Assembly: GCF_002783505.1 (NCBI RefSeq)
Contig: NZ_PFGL01000002.1
Span: 1,529 to 65,528, forward strand
Origin: Shewanella sp. CG12_big_fil_rev_8_21_14_0_65_47_15
GTDB taxonomy: Bacteria > Pseudomonadota > Gammaproteobacteria > Enterobacterales > Shewanellaceae
Direction of reading: 5' to 3'
Length of the DNA stretch: 64,000 bases
The position numbers and the translations under genes are program-made. Under the pieces are notes generated by a model. The model worked only from the letters and a program-made list of their open reading frames with translations, was not told the origin of the DNA and searched no databases. Shown piece by piece: positions 33,201 to 46,350 of the stretch. Positions within the stretch are counted from its first letter, which is position 1. Each line of letters starts with the position of its first letter.

Positions 33201-33296
33201 GTATCGGGTTACTCCTGCCGTAGTCAAGTAAAACGCTTTGCGGGCTATAAACCTAAACATCCGCTGGAGGCATTGCTCGAACTCGTAAAAGATTAA
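30255..33296 (+). CDS. ydiJ: FAD-binding/4Fe-4S/CCG-domain oxidoreductase, YdiJ-like (D-2-hydroxyacid/D-2-hydroxyglutarate dehydrogenase type)
   Basis: 'SARGGGTGTNGQSLTHGLILDVSRYMN' FAD site, 'CLACKACSGQCPVKVDVPKFRAQF' Fe-S motif, 'LGCCGMAGTYGHEAEN' CCG-type domain. Confidence 0.9.
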   Translation: MLPLLSHQQTLEPVYLAYLDALEQSEYSGDIDKRYSARLVQATDNSVYQFLPQAVLYPKNQKDIQIALALAAKDIFREVTFSARGGGTGTNGQSLTHGLILDVSRYMNRVLEVNAEQGWVRVEAGVIKDALNDALRPHGYFFSPDLSTSNRATIGGMINTDASGAGSLVYGKTSDHVLALRSVLIDGSVLDTQPLDAGLLCNPDNVSDNPLGQKLISAIAKVCREKRALIEKQFPKLNRFLTGYDLKHVWNEGLTQFDLSRILTGSEGTLAVITEAKLNITPLPTERAMVNIKYDSFQSALRHASSLVAARATVVETVDSKVLNLAREDIVWHSVSDLIQEVPGKVIDGLNMVEFAGDTAEVEQKLASLEAVLTEQIGRGECGVLGYQVTQDKPSIEKIYGMRKKAVGLLGATKGRRKPIAFAEDTAVPPEKLADYIMEFRAVLDGHKLQYGMFGHVDAGVLHVRPALDMCDVEDEKLLRVISDQVAALTLKYGGLMWGEHGKGVRGEYGPSVFGDELYGVLQDIKGLFDPDNRLNPGKLVAPKDTGALYYDVDSAKRGKFDRQIPVAVRDAFPDVMNCNGNGLCFNYSSYSPMCPSFKVTGDRVQSPKGRAGLMREWLRLLETEGVDVNALAKAKPLGILQRMQNTINAKRDYDYSHEVMESLKGCLACKACSGQCPVKVDVPKFRAQFFNIYYQRYLRPAKDYLVAGIEDSLPLMAAAPRLTNFASQNPLSQWVIKKAIGYVDAPALSVPTLKQRLDGHASRGYDLAALQAIPLDERSKFVLVVQDPFNSFYDAGLVYRFIQLIETLGLKPVLLPFKPNGKPTHIKGFLDKFAKTAQSSADFLNQVHKLGMPMVGIDPALVLCYRDEYKEVLGANRGSFEVKLANEWLLSVLADIPAKLPQDKQYTWFSHCTESTAKPNTAKEWTQIFAHFGAKLSAMNLGCCGMAGTYGHEAENLERSQALFDMSWKQTLAKLDKQQVLVSGYSCRSQVKRFAGYKPKHPLEALLELVKD

Positions 33297-33376
33297 ATTG
33301 GGCTTTGCCTAGGAGTACAAAAACCGAGCTATGTCGAAACGGTTAATTGGATCCTCAGGGTAATAAGTGTCACACT

Positions 33377-33402
33377 AAAACCAGCCAGTAGGCTGGTTTT
33401 TT
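33377..33402 (+). terminator. Terminator after the ydiJ-like gene, directly abutting the RBS of the DUF1285 gene
   Basis: aaaaccagcc-agta-ggctggtttttt; RBS and ATG 33417 follow about 15 nt later. Confidence 0.83.
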
Positions 33403-33416
33403 GTTAAAGGAAATGG

Positions 33417-33902
33417 ATGATGGACAAGTTGACCAAGAGTGAGCAGCATACATTAGAACAGCTTGCGCTGAATATTGCCTCTCCCACCAGTGCAGTGTTG
33501 AGTGAGGTCCCATTATGCAGTGAGGTTGCGTTATTTAATATTCAAGAAACTGGAGACTGGCAGTATCAGGGAAGCGCATTGCCCGTTAAATTTGCAAAGC
33601 TTTTTGCGGGTATTTTACACTGCATCGAGGACGAGCATTTTTTAATTACCCCAGTGGAAAAAGTTCGCGTCACAGTGGTCGATGTCCCTTTAGTGATTGT
33701 CGATTTTGAGCGTGGCCCAGATCCCGCTTATCTGCAGGTGAAGACCAGTATCGATACCGAGCATCAGATCTTGGATATTAGCCGGATGAGACTGACCGAC
33801 TTTGGCATTTATTTGCCCTTAGAGCGGGGTTTGTGGGGAAAACTGAGTCGGGCTTGTTATTATAATTTTGTGAATGAATTCAAATTATCTGACTTAGAAT
33901 AG
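33417..33902 (+). CDS. DUF1285 family protein
   Basis: 'GDWQYQGSALPVKFAKLFAGILHCIEDEHFLITPVEKVRVTVVDVP' is characteristic of DUF1285. Confidence 0.8.
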   Translation: MMDKLTKSEQHTLEQLALNIASPTSAVLSEVPLCSEVALFNIQETGDWQYQGSALPVKFAKLFAGILHCIEDEHFLITPVEKVRVTVVDVPLVIVDFERGPDPAYLQVKTSIDTEHQILDISRMRLTDFGIYLPLERGLWGKLSRACYYNFVNEFKLSDLE

Positions 33903-34053
33903 CCCTAAGTACGGTGATATTGATTGCAATTAGTTCTGGGTATTGACTAGTTTATTATAGGTTAAGTGATAGTATTAAAAATGACGCTTAGCATGGATCT
34001 CGGGTGAGTGTCAGGTTAGATGGGTCTAAAACCGCTGTTTTCGGAGGTGCTGT

Positions 34054-34485
34054 TTGAACCGTTATGAAAGCTTAGGCTATCTTGTTTCCCACTTAAATCT
34101 TGAGCTGCAAAATGAGCTCGATCTGCAACTTAAACGCTATCAACTCGATATTAAGTTGTGGCCTGTGTTGTTCGCCCTTTGGCAGGAAGAGGGCATCACT
34201 CAAACCGAATTATCAAAACGTTGTGATGTCGCAAACTACACTATGACGCGCTTGCTTGACCAATTACAGGTACAAGGATTTATCACCCGTCACCAAGAGT
34301 CAGACAATCGCCGTGCTTTTCAAATATTTTTGACCGATGAGGCCAAAGCCTTAGAGCAGGATTTGATCCGAGAGGCTGAGCGGGTCAACGAAAAGTTTCT
34401 CTCTAATCTGAATGAGGATGAGCGCTCACAATTTATCAAACTGCTCAACAAAATCAACCGTTTATCAGTAGATGAATATGACTAA
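34054..34485 (+). CDS. MarR-family transcriptional regulator
   Basis: 'GITQTELSKRCDVANYTMTRLLDQLQVQGFITRHQESDNRRAFQIFLTDEAKAL' wHTH. Confidence 0.92.
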   Translation: MNRYESLGYLVSHLNLELQNELDLQLKRYQLDIKLWPVLFALWQEEGITQTELSKRCDVANYTMTRLLDQLQVQGFITRHQESDNRRAFQIFLTDEAKALEQDLIREAERVNEKFLSNLNEDERSQFIKLLNKINRLSVDEYD

Positions 34486-34512
34486 CTGTACTAAACAGAG
34501 TGTGTTGTGGGC

Positions 34513-34860
34513 CTAAAAGGGCAGTAATATAAGCAATAACACTAAACTCGAGCCAAACAGTAATCCCTGTTGTAGCATACGTTGACGCTGAACTAGGCTT
34601 TCCTTCCCCTGTTTTAAGCTAGTGATCAATTGATTATGCTTGTAAATCCGACAGGTTAATTCATCGGTTTGGGGGTCGATAAACAACTTAAAACGACATT
34701 GATTGCCATCGTTCAGTTTGATGCTGTGCTCACTGTTTTGACCAAAATTGAGCTTACGTGACACCATTTGTCCGTTGATAAATACCCGCTCTAAACCAAA
34801 CCAATCACTGGCCTGCAACTCAACCGAGTCTTGATTCAGCTCATATTTGAAACTGACCAT
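34513..34860 (-). CDS. Hypothetical protein with C-terminal TM anchor
   Basis: 115 aa, C-terminal 'LLFGSSLVLLLILLPF'; no recognised family. Confidence 0.6.
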   Translation of the reverse strand: MVSFKYELNQDSVELQASDWFGLERVFINGQMVSRKLNFGQNSEHSIKLNDGNQCRFKLFIDPQTDELTCRIYKHNQLITSLKQGKESLVQRQRMLQQGLLFGSSLVLLLILLPF

Positions 34861-35005
34861 GTGTCATTCCTCCACTGACCGACGAGTGATTAATTCAAGC
34901 AGAGTAGGTTACCGTTTTCCACTACAGAATAGTGAATTTTACGTGTCGTTTAGGTATCTGATTGGTATTAAGGAGGATTTATTTTTGACGAGGAGGGAAG
35001 GGGAA

Positions 35006-35039
35006 AAAGGCGAACAACCAGTGTTGGTTGCCCGCCTAA
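35006..35039 (-). terminator. Terminator of leucine dehydrogenase gene
   Basis: On the minus strand: aggcgggcaaccaacactggttgttcgcctttttc hairpin plus T-run. Confidence 0.7.
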
Positions 35040-35047
35040 AAGCTTAA

Positions 35048-36082
35048 TTAGGCTTTTGCACCTTGGTAAATGGCACGGGCCATTTCATCGGCAACAGCGC
35101 CAGTAGTGCGATTTTGTTCATCGGCCTGTGCAAAAATCTTCAGTAGCGTGTGATAGATTTCTCTGACCTTAGCTTCCGATTTCGCCGCGTCATAATCTTT
35201 TTCGAACGACACGTTGATAATACCGCCTGCGTTGATCACATAATCTGGCGCGTACAGTATGCCCATGTCTTTCAGTTGCTCACCGTGGCGTACTTCGGCT
35301 AATTGATTGTTGGCACAGCCGGCGACAATTTTCGCCTTCAGTTGCGGTAAGGTTGCATCGTTTAAGGTTGCACCAAGGGCACAGGGAGCGTACACATCCA
35401 CATCTTGGGAGTAGATGTCCTGTGGTGCGACGATAATCGCACCAAAATCCGTGGCAACTTTATCTAAGGAGGCTTGATGAATGTCAGTCACAATCAGCTC
35501 TGCGCCTTCTTCATGCAAGTGTTTGCACAGATAATAACCTACGTGACCGACACCTTGAACGGCGATTTTAAGGCCTTTGAGGCTATCTAAACCGAGTTTA
35601 TGTTTAACCGCAGCTTTGATACCTAAATAGGTACCAAGGGCTGTGAAGGGAGATGGATCGCCACTCTTGCCTTCTAGACCCGCCATATAAGGGGTTTCTT
35701 CATGGGCGATCATAATATCAGCAGTGGTGGTGCCTACGTCTTCAGCGGAGTAATAACGGCCGCCGAGGCTATTGATGAAACGACCAAAGGCACGGAAGAG
35801 GGCTTCACGATCCGGTCTTTTAGGATCGGCAATAATCACTGATTTACCACCACCCATGGTGAGGCCTGCCAATGCGTTTTTGTAGGTCATACCACGGGAA
35901 AGGCGTAATACGTCTGTCAGCGCTTCGTCGTCCGATTGATAGTTCCACATACGACATCCACCCACAGCAGGGCCTAAATTCGTATTATGGATGGCGACAA
36001 TGGCTCTTAAGCCACTTTCTTTATCATGACAGAATACGACCTGTTCATGTTCGTCAAAGGATACATGATTAAATACAGCCAC
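35048..36082 (-). CDS. ldh: Glu/Leu/Phe/Val dehydrogenase family, leucine dehydrogenase-like
   Basis: 'GGGKSVIIADP', 'AVQGVGHVGYYLCKHLHEEGAELIVTD', 'VINAGGIINV'; GTG start at 36082 (VAVFNHVSFDEHEQVVF) preferred over the track start 36169. Confidence 0.88.
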   Translation of the reverse strand: MAVFNHVSFDEHEQVVFCHDKESGLRAIVAIHNTNLGPAVGGCRMWNYQSDDEALTDVLRLSRGMTYKNALAGLTMGGGKSVIIADPKRPDREALFRAFGRFINSLGGRYYSAEDVGTTTADIMIAHEETPYMAGLEGKSGDPSPFTALGTYLGIKAAVKHKLGLDSLKGLKIAVQGVGHVGYYLCKHLHEEGAELIVTDIHQASLDKVATDFGAIIVAPQDIYSQDVDVYAPCALGATLNDATLPQLKAKIVAGCANNQLAEVRHGEQLKDMGILYAPDYVINAGGIINVSFEKDYDAAKSEAKVREIYHTLLKIFAQADEQNRTTGAVADEMARAIYQGAKA

Positions 36083-36238
36083 GTGAAGTTCTCCGCTATA
36101 CACAATGAAAAAGCCGATGGGGCAAACTCCCATCGACTGCTTGTTATATTTATTGCAGAACCATAGCATTTAGCGATACTCTCAACCATGCATAATGACC
36201 GAATAAATAGATTATTTGTGGCAATCTAGCTTTCCACT

Positions 36239-36260
36239 TTACGTAAACGTAAGCTTTACG
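36239..36260. promoter_or_regulatory. Candidate LiuR-type operator upstream of leucine dehydrogenase gene
   Basis: TTACGT-AA-ACGTAA (36239-36252) overlapping CGTAA-GCT-TTACG (36248-36260), about 157 bp upstream of the GTG start. Confidence 0.5.
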
Positions 36261-36363
36261 GTGAAAAAAGGATGGAATTGGATACCAAATCTGTGAATAG
36301 TAGGGACCGCACACTCATCCTAAGAATGAGAGCCGCGTTATAACAATAAGATAGGACGGAAGT

Positions 36364-36813
36364 ATGACTGAACAAGCTGTCGACCAAGCTCAACCAAGGT
36401 TATCTGCAGAAGAATTGGAAAAACTGCGCCAAGAGTGGGTCAGAACTCAATTTCAAAAAGCGAATCGTTTCCTTGCCGAGAAGGGGGTTATCCCAAGCAA
36501 AGTGTTGGCCGATGAGAGCCGCTACCTTGCACCTTATATGGCCATTTGGAAAATGGAATCTAAACGTCCAAGCAATAAAACCTATTGGGTGATGTCAGGT
36601 GATTTACCCTCGGATTTTGTCGATGTGAAAGTAGCCGCAACGGCCCGTGATGCCGTGCGTCATTTCTCTATGATGTGGCAAATGCAGGCAGAAAATTTAG
36701 TGCGTTCGGGTGCCACCCGTGATGCGACTCAGGCAAAGTTTGCACAGTTGCTGGTATCGCGTGCAGAGAGTTTATACCGTATGCATAACGACGATAAACT
36801 GTGGAATGCCTAA
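36364..36813 (+). CDS. DUF4826 family protein
   Basis: 'YLAPYMAIWKMESKRPSNKTYWVMSGDLPSDFVDVKVAATARDAVRHFSMMWQMQAEN' resembles DUF4826. Confidence 0.7.
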   Translation: MTEQAVDQAQPRLSAEELEKLRQEWVRTQFQKANRFLAEKGVIPSKVLADESRYLAPYMAIWKMESKRPSNKTYWVMSGDLPSDFVDVKVAATARDAVRHFSMMWQMQAENLVRSGATRDATQAKFAQLLVSRAESLYRMHNDDKLWNA

Positions 36814-36854
36814 GTTATTATTGCATTTTGTCGGTACGCTTTAGGATAGATAAA

Positions 36855-36888
36855 TAAGAAAGGCACTCGATGGAGTGCCTTTCTTTTA
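36855..36888. terminator. Terminator between DUF4826 gene and roxA (convergent)
   Basis: aagaaaggcactc-gatg-gagtgcctttctt hairpin. Confidence 0.85.
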
Positions 36889-36904
36889 TCAAACTGTTAA
36901 TGAA

Positions 36905-38044
36905 CTAAGCTTCAGTATCAGCGAGATAGCATAGCCCTTGATTGATCAAGGTTAACAGCAGGCTCTGTACTTCGTCGTTTTGGCAGAGTGTCGATGCAAT
37001 ATCAGAGGATAAGCTGACGTTGTCGCTGAGTATCGCCAGTACCTCTTCTGGGGTGTTTGGCAGTTCGTAGACTTCGCCATTGATGAACAATCTGCTGTTT
37101 GTGTCATTTTCGAGGCGCAATACTTTTAAGCCACCGATACGATTTATGCCCGCACCTTGGTCGAAGGCATCTTGCAGATCCGCTTCTGTGTAGGCTTCTT
37201 CGCCTTCACAAATATCTAATTCAAAACGATTTTGACTAAGTAATTTACCTAAAACGATTTGGTAATTATTCGGATCTTGGCTCAGTTGTGTGAGTAAATC
37301 CATCAGCCCAAGTTGGTGTTCTTGGCTGATCACACCGGGTGCATCAGGCTCAGAAATGGAAGTGAAACGCTGTTGCCCCAAGTTTTTATCAAGTAAATAG
37401 TCGGCGACTTCACTGACCAGTTCTTGCTGGCTTGGGGCGCGGAAACCAATCGAGTAACTCATTGCTATAGTTAATGTTTCACCGCAGTGTGGGAAACCAG
37501 GTGGAATATAAAGCATATCGCCTTTTTCTAACACTACATCGATAATTGAGGTGAAGTCTTCAACCAGCGGCGAGTTGGGATTGCCACCACGGCGTTGTTG
37601 CGGAGTATTGTCACCGACGGTCCAGCGACGCTCACCTTCGCCTTGAATGATAAACACATCGTAGTTATCGACGTGCGGACCTACGCCGCCGCTTGGGGTC
37701 GCAAATGAGGCCATCAAGTCATCGAAGCGCCAGTCAGGTAAGAAGCGAAAAGCATCGACGAATGGCTGCGAATCGGGATACCAATGGTTGACCGCTTGCA
37801 CTAACAACTGCCAATGGGTTTCGCCATAGTTGTCATAATCTTCAAACGGGCCTTGAACCACTTCCCAGTTATCATCCTTAGTGACGACGATACGCGAAGA
37901 GATTTCTTCCTCACAGGCAAGGCCTGCTAATTCATCGGCACTGATCGGATCTTCAAACTGCGGAAAGGCATTTTTGATCAGCAGAGGTTTCTTTTGCCAG
38001 TATTCACTAAGAAACTGGGCGATATCGAGATTGAGTGTATACAT
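36905..38044 (-). CDS. roxA: Ribosomal protein uL16 3-hydroxylase (JmjC/cupin, YcfD/RoxA)
   Basis: 'SEYWQKKPLLIKNAF', 'ISADELAGLA', 'GPHVDNYDVFIIQGEGERRWTVG', 'GDMLYIPPGFPHCGE'; ATG 38044 (MYTLNLDIAQFL) aligns with the E. coli YcfD N-terminus better than GTG 38065. Confidence 0.92.
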   Translation of the reverse strand: MYTLNLDIAQFLSEYWQKKPLLIKNAFPQFEDPISADELAGLACEEEISSRIVVTKDDNWEVVQGPFEDYDNYGETHWQLLVQAVNHWYPDSQPFVDAFRFLPDWRFDDLMASFATPSGGVGPHVDNYDVFIIQGEGERRWTVGDNTPQQRRGGNPNSPLVEDFTSIIDVVLEKGDMLYIPPGFPHCGETLTIAMSYSIGFRAPSQQELVSEVADYLLDKNLGQQRFTSISEPDAPGVISQEHQLGLMDLLTQLSQDPNNYQIVLGKLLSQNRFELDICEGEEAYTEADLQDAFDQGAGINRIGGLKVLRLENDTNSRLFINGEVYELPNTPEEVLAILSDNVSLSSDIASTLCQNDEVQSLLLTLINQGLCYLADTEA

Positions 38045-38050
38045 AGCGTT

Positions 38051-38088
38051 AAAAAAGGCGACCACATCGCGGTGATGTGGGTCGCCTT
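38051..38088 (-). terminator. Terminator-like hairpin between purB and roxA, adjacent to the roxA start
   Basis: Minus strand: GGCGACCCACATC-ACCGC-GATGTGGTCGCC-TTTTTT (one bulge), T-run ends about 6 nt before ATG. Confidence 0.75.
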
Positions 38089-38178
38089 AATCCTTATTTC
38101 TGTTTAAGAAAGAGTTTTATCTGTCGCCAATTTCAGTTAATAACTAATTGGGGTTAATAGCCAATTTAAATGAATAGC

Positions 38179-40196
<2,018 letters not shown>

Positions 40197-40199
40197 GCT

Positions 40200-41318
40200 T
40201 TATCCTCGTATTAATTGATCGATGATGCCGCCACCTAGGCAGACTTCACCCTCATAAAATACCGCAGATTGCCCTGGCGTCACCGCCGCAACGGGTTCAT
40301 CAAATATAACCCTTAAGGTATTTTCATCGCTGTACGTTAGCGTGCAGGGCACATCTTGCTGGCGATAGCGGGTTTTCACTGTGATATGACAACCATCGAC
40401 AGGTCCGATTCTATCCACCCAGTGCAGTTGGTTAACTGTCATGCCCGTCGACATCAAACGAGGATGGTGTCCGCCTTGACCTACGATCAATACGTTACGC
40501 TCAAGATCTTTATCGACTACATACCAAGGATCGTCATTGCTGTTTTTCATTCCACCAATCCCTAGGCCCTTACGTTGGCCTAGAGTGTGGTACATCAGCC
40601 CCTGGTGGGTACCTATCACTTCGCCCTCTGGAGTTTCGATATTGCCAGGTTGGGCGGGTAAATAATTACCCAAGAATTCAGTGAACTTGCGCTCACCGAT
40701 AAAGCAGATGCCAGTACTGTCTTTTTTATCATGGGTGATTAAGCCCATTTCTTTTGCGATTTCACGTACCTGATGTTTTTCAAGCTCACCGACGGGGAAG
40801 AGGCTACGGGCCACTTGCTCGTGGCTAAGGGTGTAGAGGAAATAACTTTGGTCTTTATTGCCATCGACGCCACGGAGCATTTGTGTGCTGCCATCGCTAT
40901 TGTCGCGGCGGCGCACATAGTGGCCCATGGCGATGTAATCGGCGTCGAGGATTTCATCGGCAAATTCTAAAAATGCCTTAAATTTGATTTCTTTGTTACA
41001 CATAATATCGGGATTGGGCGTGCGGCCGGCTTTGTATTCGGCGAGGAAATACTCAAATACATTGTCCCAATATTCGGCTGCAAAGTTGACTGTGTGTAGC
41101 TTGATCCCGAGCTTGTCGCACACGGCTTGGGCATCTTTTAAATCTTCAGCGGCGGCGCAGTACTCGTTGTTGTCATCTTCTTCCCAGTTCTTCATGAAAA
41201 GGCCTTCAACCTGATAGCCCTGCTGCATAAGCAAATAGGCTGAAACGGATGAATCTACACCGCCGGACATGCCGACAATGACTTTTTTTCCTGTATGAGT
41301 GGGTTCGATTGATGTCAT
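40200..41318 (-). CDS. mnmA: tRNA-specific 2-thiouridylase MnmA
   Basis: '[38 protein letters not shown]', '[16 protein letters not shown]'. Confidence 0.98.
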   Translation of the reverse strand: MTSIEPTHTGKKVIVGMSGGVDSSVSAYLLMQQGYQVEGLFMKNWEEDDNNEYCAAAEDLKDAQAVCDKLGIKLHTVNFAAEYWDNVFEYFLAEYKAGRTPNPDIMCNKEIKFKAFLEFADEILDADYIAMGHYVRRRDNSDGSTQMLRGVDGNKDQSYFLYTLSHEQVARSLFPVGELEKHQVREIAKEMGLITHDKKDSTGICFIGERKFTEFLGNYLPAQPGNIETPEGEVIGTHQGLMYHTLGQRKGLGIGGMKNSNDDPWYVVDKDLERNVLIVGQGGHHPRLMSTGMTVNQLHWVDRIGPVDGCHITVKTRYRQQDVPCTLTYSDENTLRVIFDEPVAAVTPGQSAVFYEGEVCLGGGIIDQLIRG

Positions 41319-41551
41319 AGATCCTAAAAACCATTGAGTATATGTTGGCTAGGCACTTTTTGTGGGGAGTTCTGTATCACCCAAGTAATCGCATGGCCTA
41401 GCTTAAAATCTGTGTATTGCGTAAACGATTTATCCCCGTTAGGCGAGCCTGTAAAAGGCGCGAATAACAGCGCAATCTCTTAGCATCAGGTTAATGCAGG
41501 TTTACCTTAACTAAGCTAATGTATTGCGGATTTACGCGGCGGCGTATTCTA

Positions 41552-42046
41552 TCACGCCTTGCTCTTTGGGGCTATCGTGAGACGATCACTATTGAGTAAG
41601 TCTAGGGGATAAGCCGATCCCTGTTGCAGATGATGGCGATAGTCTCTGAGGCAGTCGAGGACTAAGGGACTACGCAGCAAAGATTGTTTGGCTTCGATTT
41701 GCTCAAAGTCCAACCAATGAGCTGCATGGATGGCATCGTCCTGCGGCGCGGGTGAGGGCATATCATCTAGCTGCACGAAGAAGGTAAAGCGCACAAAGGC
41801 TAGCTCTTCGCTGGCACTGAATTGATAGATGCCGACGAGCCCATGGGGTTTGAGTGATAACCCCGTTTCCTCAAGCACTTCGCGCTCACAGGCTTGGGTT
41901 AAGCTTTCATTCGCTTCTAAGTGACCCGCTGGCTGGTTAAAGCGCTGCTCGCCATCAATCCACTCTTCCACTAGCAGATACTTATCCTGTGAAGTTGCAT
42001 GAATAATACAAGCGACGGTCACATTGGGTTTATATCGTTGACTCAT
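41552..42046 (-). CDS. nudJ: NUDIX hydrolase NudJ-like
   Basis: Nudix box 'GHLEANESLTQACEREVLEETGLSLKPHGL'; ATG 42046 (MSQRYKPNVTVACI) preferred, which also removes the overlap with rluE. Confidence 0.87.
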   Translation of the reverse strand: MSQRYKPNVTVACIIHATSQDKYLLVEEWIDGEQRFNQPAGHLEANESLTQACEREVLEETGLSLKPHGLVGIYQFSASEELAFVRFTFFVQLDDMPSPAPQDDAIHAAHWLDFEQIEAKQSLLRSPLVLDCLRDYRHHLQQGSAYPLDLLNSDRLTIAPKSKA

Positions 42047-42113
42047 GAAACCTCCTTTGGGTGGACAGGGTGCCACTTTATAGTGGCGTTGAGCGCAGAA
42101 ACTTGGCTGAAAT

Positions 42114-42914
42114 TTAGACTTCATCACCGAGACGGATGCATTTATGCTCGCCCGATGGCAAATTATCTAGACTCCATTGGCCTATTTTATAACGGATTAA
42201 TCTTAAGGTCGGATAACCTATATGGGCGGTCATACGCCTCACTTGGCGGTTGCGACCTTCATGGATCTGGATTTCTAGCCAAGTCGTTGGGATATTTTTG
42301 CGCTCTCTCACCGGTGGATTGCGTGGCCAAACATTCGGCTCATCCATGATTTTGACTTTGGCTGGCAGCGTCATACCATCATTTAATTCAACACCTTGGC
42401 GCAGTTTCGCCAGTGCATCTTCCGTCGGAATGCCTTCTACTTGTACCCAATAGGTTTTAAAGGTTTTCTTTTTCGGTTCCGTCAGCCTGGCCTGTAATTG
42501 ACCGTCATTGGTCAGCAGTAACAAGCCCTCACTGTCTCTGTCTAAGCGGCCTGCGGCATAGACATCAGCAATGGGAATATAGTCTTTTAGGGTCTTGCGA
42601 CCTTGTTCATCGGTAAATTGGCAAAGTACATCGAAGGGTTTGTTAAACAGCACAATAATGGGGGCAAGTGTTTGGCTATGTACGGGTTTTGCCGCCGCAA
42701 TCGCTCGGCGGTTGGGATTTTTAAAGGGTTCTTTCTTTAAACTGCCATTGGCATTACGGGCTAATGGAACCTTACCTTCGATGGCAGATTTGTTAGCTGG
42801 GCCTTTGTTTGCGGGTCTACGCGCGCTTTGGGTTGGAGAACTGGTGCTGGGATTGGCGCGTTTAGGTGGAAACTTGTTTTTGTTCATGCTTTTGCTAACG
42901 GGAGGCTGAGACAC
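42114..42914 (-). CDS. rluE: 23S rRNA pseudouridine synthase RluE-like
   Basis: '[11 protein letters not shown]', '[22 protein letters not shown]', '[25 protein letters not shown]'; basic Lys/Pro/Asn-rich N-terminal extension. Confidence 0.9.
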   Translation of the reverse strand: MSQPPVSKSMNKNKFPPKRANPSTSSPTQSARRPANKGPANKSAIEGKVPLARNANGSLKKEPFKNPNRRAIAAAKPVHSQTLAPIIVLFNKPFDVLCQFTDEQGRKTLKDYIPIADVYAAGRLDRDSEGLLLLTNDGQLQARLTEPKKKTFKTYWVQVEGIPTEDALAKLRQGVELNDGMTLPAKVKIMDEPNVWPRNPPVRERKNIPTTWLEIQIHEGRNRQVRRMTAHIGYPTLRLIRYKIGQWSLDNLPSGEHKCIRLGDEV

Positions 42915-43146
42915 GCTGACCTGACTTGATTGTATCGTTAATGTTTACACAGTGTACTTGGCATTCGCCCTTAGTGGAATTTGAATATTACTGTGAATGC
43001 TCTATGATGTCGGCCTAAAATGTGATCTGCGCCTATTTGTTTATTAGGTTTTAATGAGTCGTTTTACCGCATTGGCGGATGCGAATGGCCGATGGATAAT
43101 GGAATAAATCTGGTATTGATGGGTGAGTAACTGCCTTGATTGATGA

Positions 43147-45453
<2,307 letters not shown>

Positions 45454-45479
45454 TTCGTTAAGTTAACCCTGAGATAGCG

Positions 45480-45508
45480 AAAAGGATCTGCAATGCAGAT
45501 CTTTTTTA
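45480..45508 (+). terminator. icd terminator
   Basis: aaaaggatctgca-atgcagatctttttt. Confidence 0.8.
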
Positions 45509-45546
45509 TGTCTATCAAAGTACCAGGTGATTGATTTTTTTTATAA

Positions 45547-45578
45547 TAAAAAGGCAGGGACAAGTCCCTGCCTTTTTG
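45547..45578. terminator. Bidirectional terminator between icd and cspD
   Basis: aaaaaggcaggga-caag-tccctgccttttt. Confidence 0.88.
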
Positions 45579-45598
45579 ATCATTGGCCTCACCAAACG

Positions 45599-45805
45599 TT
45601 ATTTTGTTGGTGAAATGGCTGAAGCGTGCATCCCTTTTGGACCGGCTTCTACTTCAAATTGAACGGGTTGGCCTGCTTTTAGAGTTCGATAGCCTTCCAT
45701 TTCAATGGTAGAATAGTGTGCAAAAACGTCCTCACCACCTTGATCAGGGCAAATAAACCCGAATCCTTTGGCGTTGTTGAACCATTTAACAGTTCCGCTT
45801 GCCAT
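45599..45805 (-). CDS. cspD: Cold shock-like protein CspD
   Basis: '[58 protein letters not shown]'; divergent from clpS. Confidence 0.95.
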   Translation of the reverse strand: MASGTVKWFNNAKGFGFICPDQGGEDVFAHYSTIEMEGYRTLKAGQPVQFEVEAGPKGMHASAISPTK

Positions 45806-45998
45806 ACTTCCACTTCCTTCTGTTGTCTACTTACCAGTAAGATAGTAAAACTTGTATAGACGGGTTTCTTTCACCGTCTGCACAACAGAATGTAAGGAGT
45901 AAAAGCGGAAGTCAAGCTAAAATTAACAAAGGGGTAACAACTGATTAATTTGAACATATCAATTGGAAGAGGCCAACACGAGAGGCTAGTATTAAAAA

Positions 45999-46307
45999 AT
46001 GGGTAAGACAGGAAATGTTGAACACGTTGAAGAGCGTGTGAAATCTGAGTTAATGCCACCTTCTATGTACAAGGTGATCCTCAATAATGACGATTACACG
46101 CCAATGGATTTTGTGATTGAAGTATTGCAAGTTTTCTTTCGCAAAAATGAGCAAGAAGCGACCGATATCATGTTGACTATCCATCACAAGGGAAAGGGGA
46201 TTTGCGGTATTTTTCCTTTTGGCATTGCAGAAACTAAGGTGATACAAGTAAATCAATTTGCAAGACAAAACCAACATCCGTTACTGTGTTCGTTAGAGAA
46301 AGCATGA
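45999..46307 (+). CDS. clpS: ATP-dependent Clp protease adaptor ClpS
   Basis: '[28 protein letters not shown]' signature, upstream of clpA. Confidence 0.97.
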   Translation: MGKTGNVEHVEERVKSELMPPSMYKVILNNDDYTPMDFVIEVLQVFFRKNEQEATDIMLTIHHKGKGICGIFPFGIAETKVIQVNQFARQNQHPLLCSLEKA

Positions 46308-46350
46308 ATCTGCTTAACTCTGTAGTCCGTTGTTCATTTTGGGGGTGCTT

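Noticed and set aside
42946-42956. TACACAGTGTA palindrome upstream of icd
   Set aside because: An 11-bp palindrome with 5-bp arms is expected many times by chance in 64 kb and does not extend outward.
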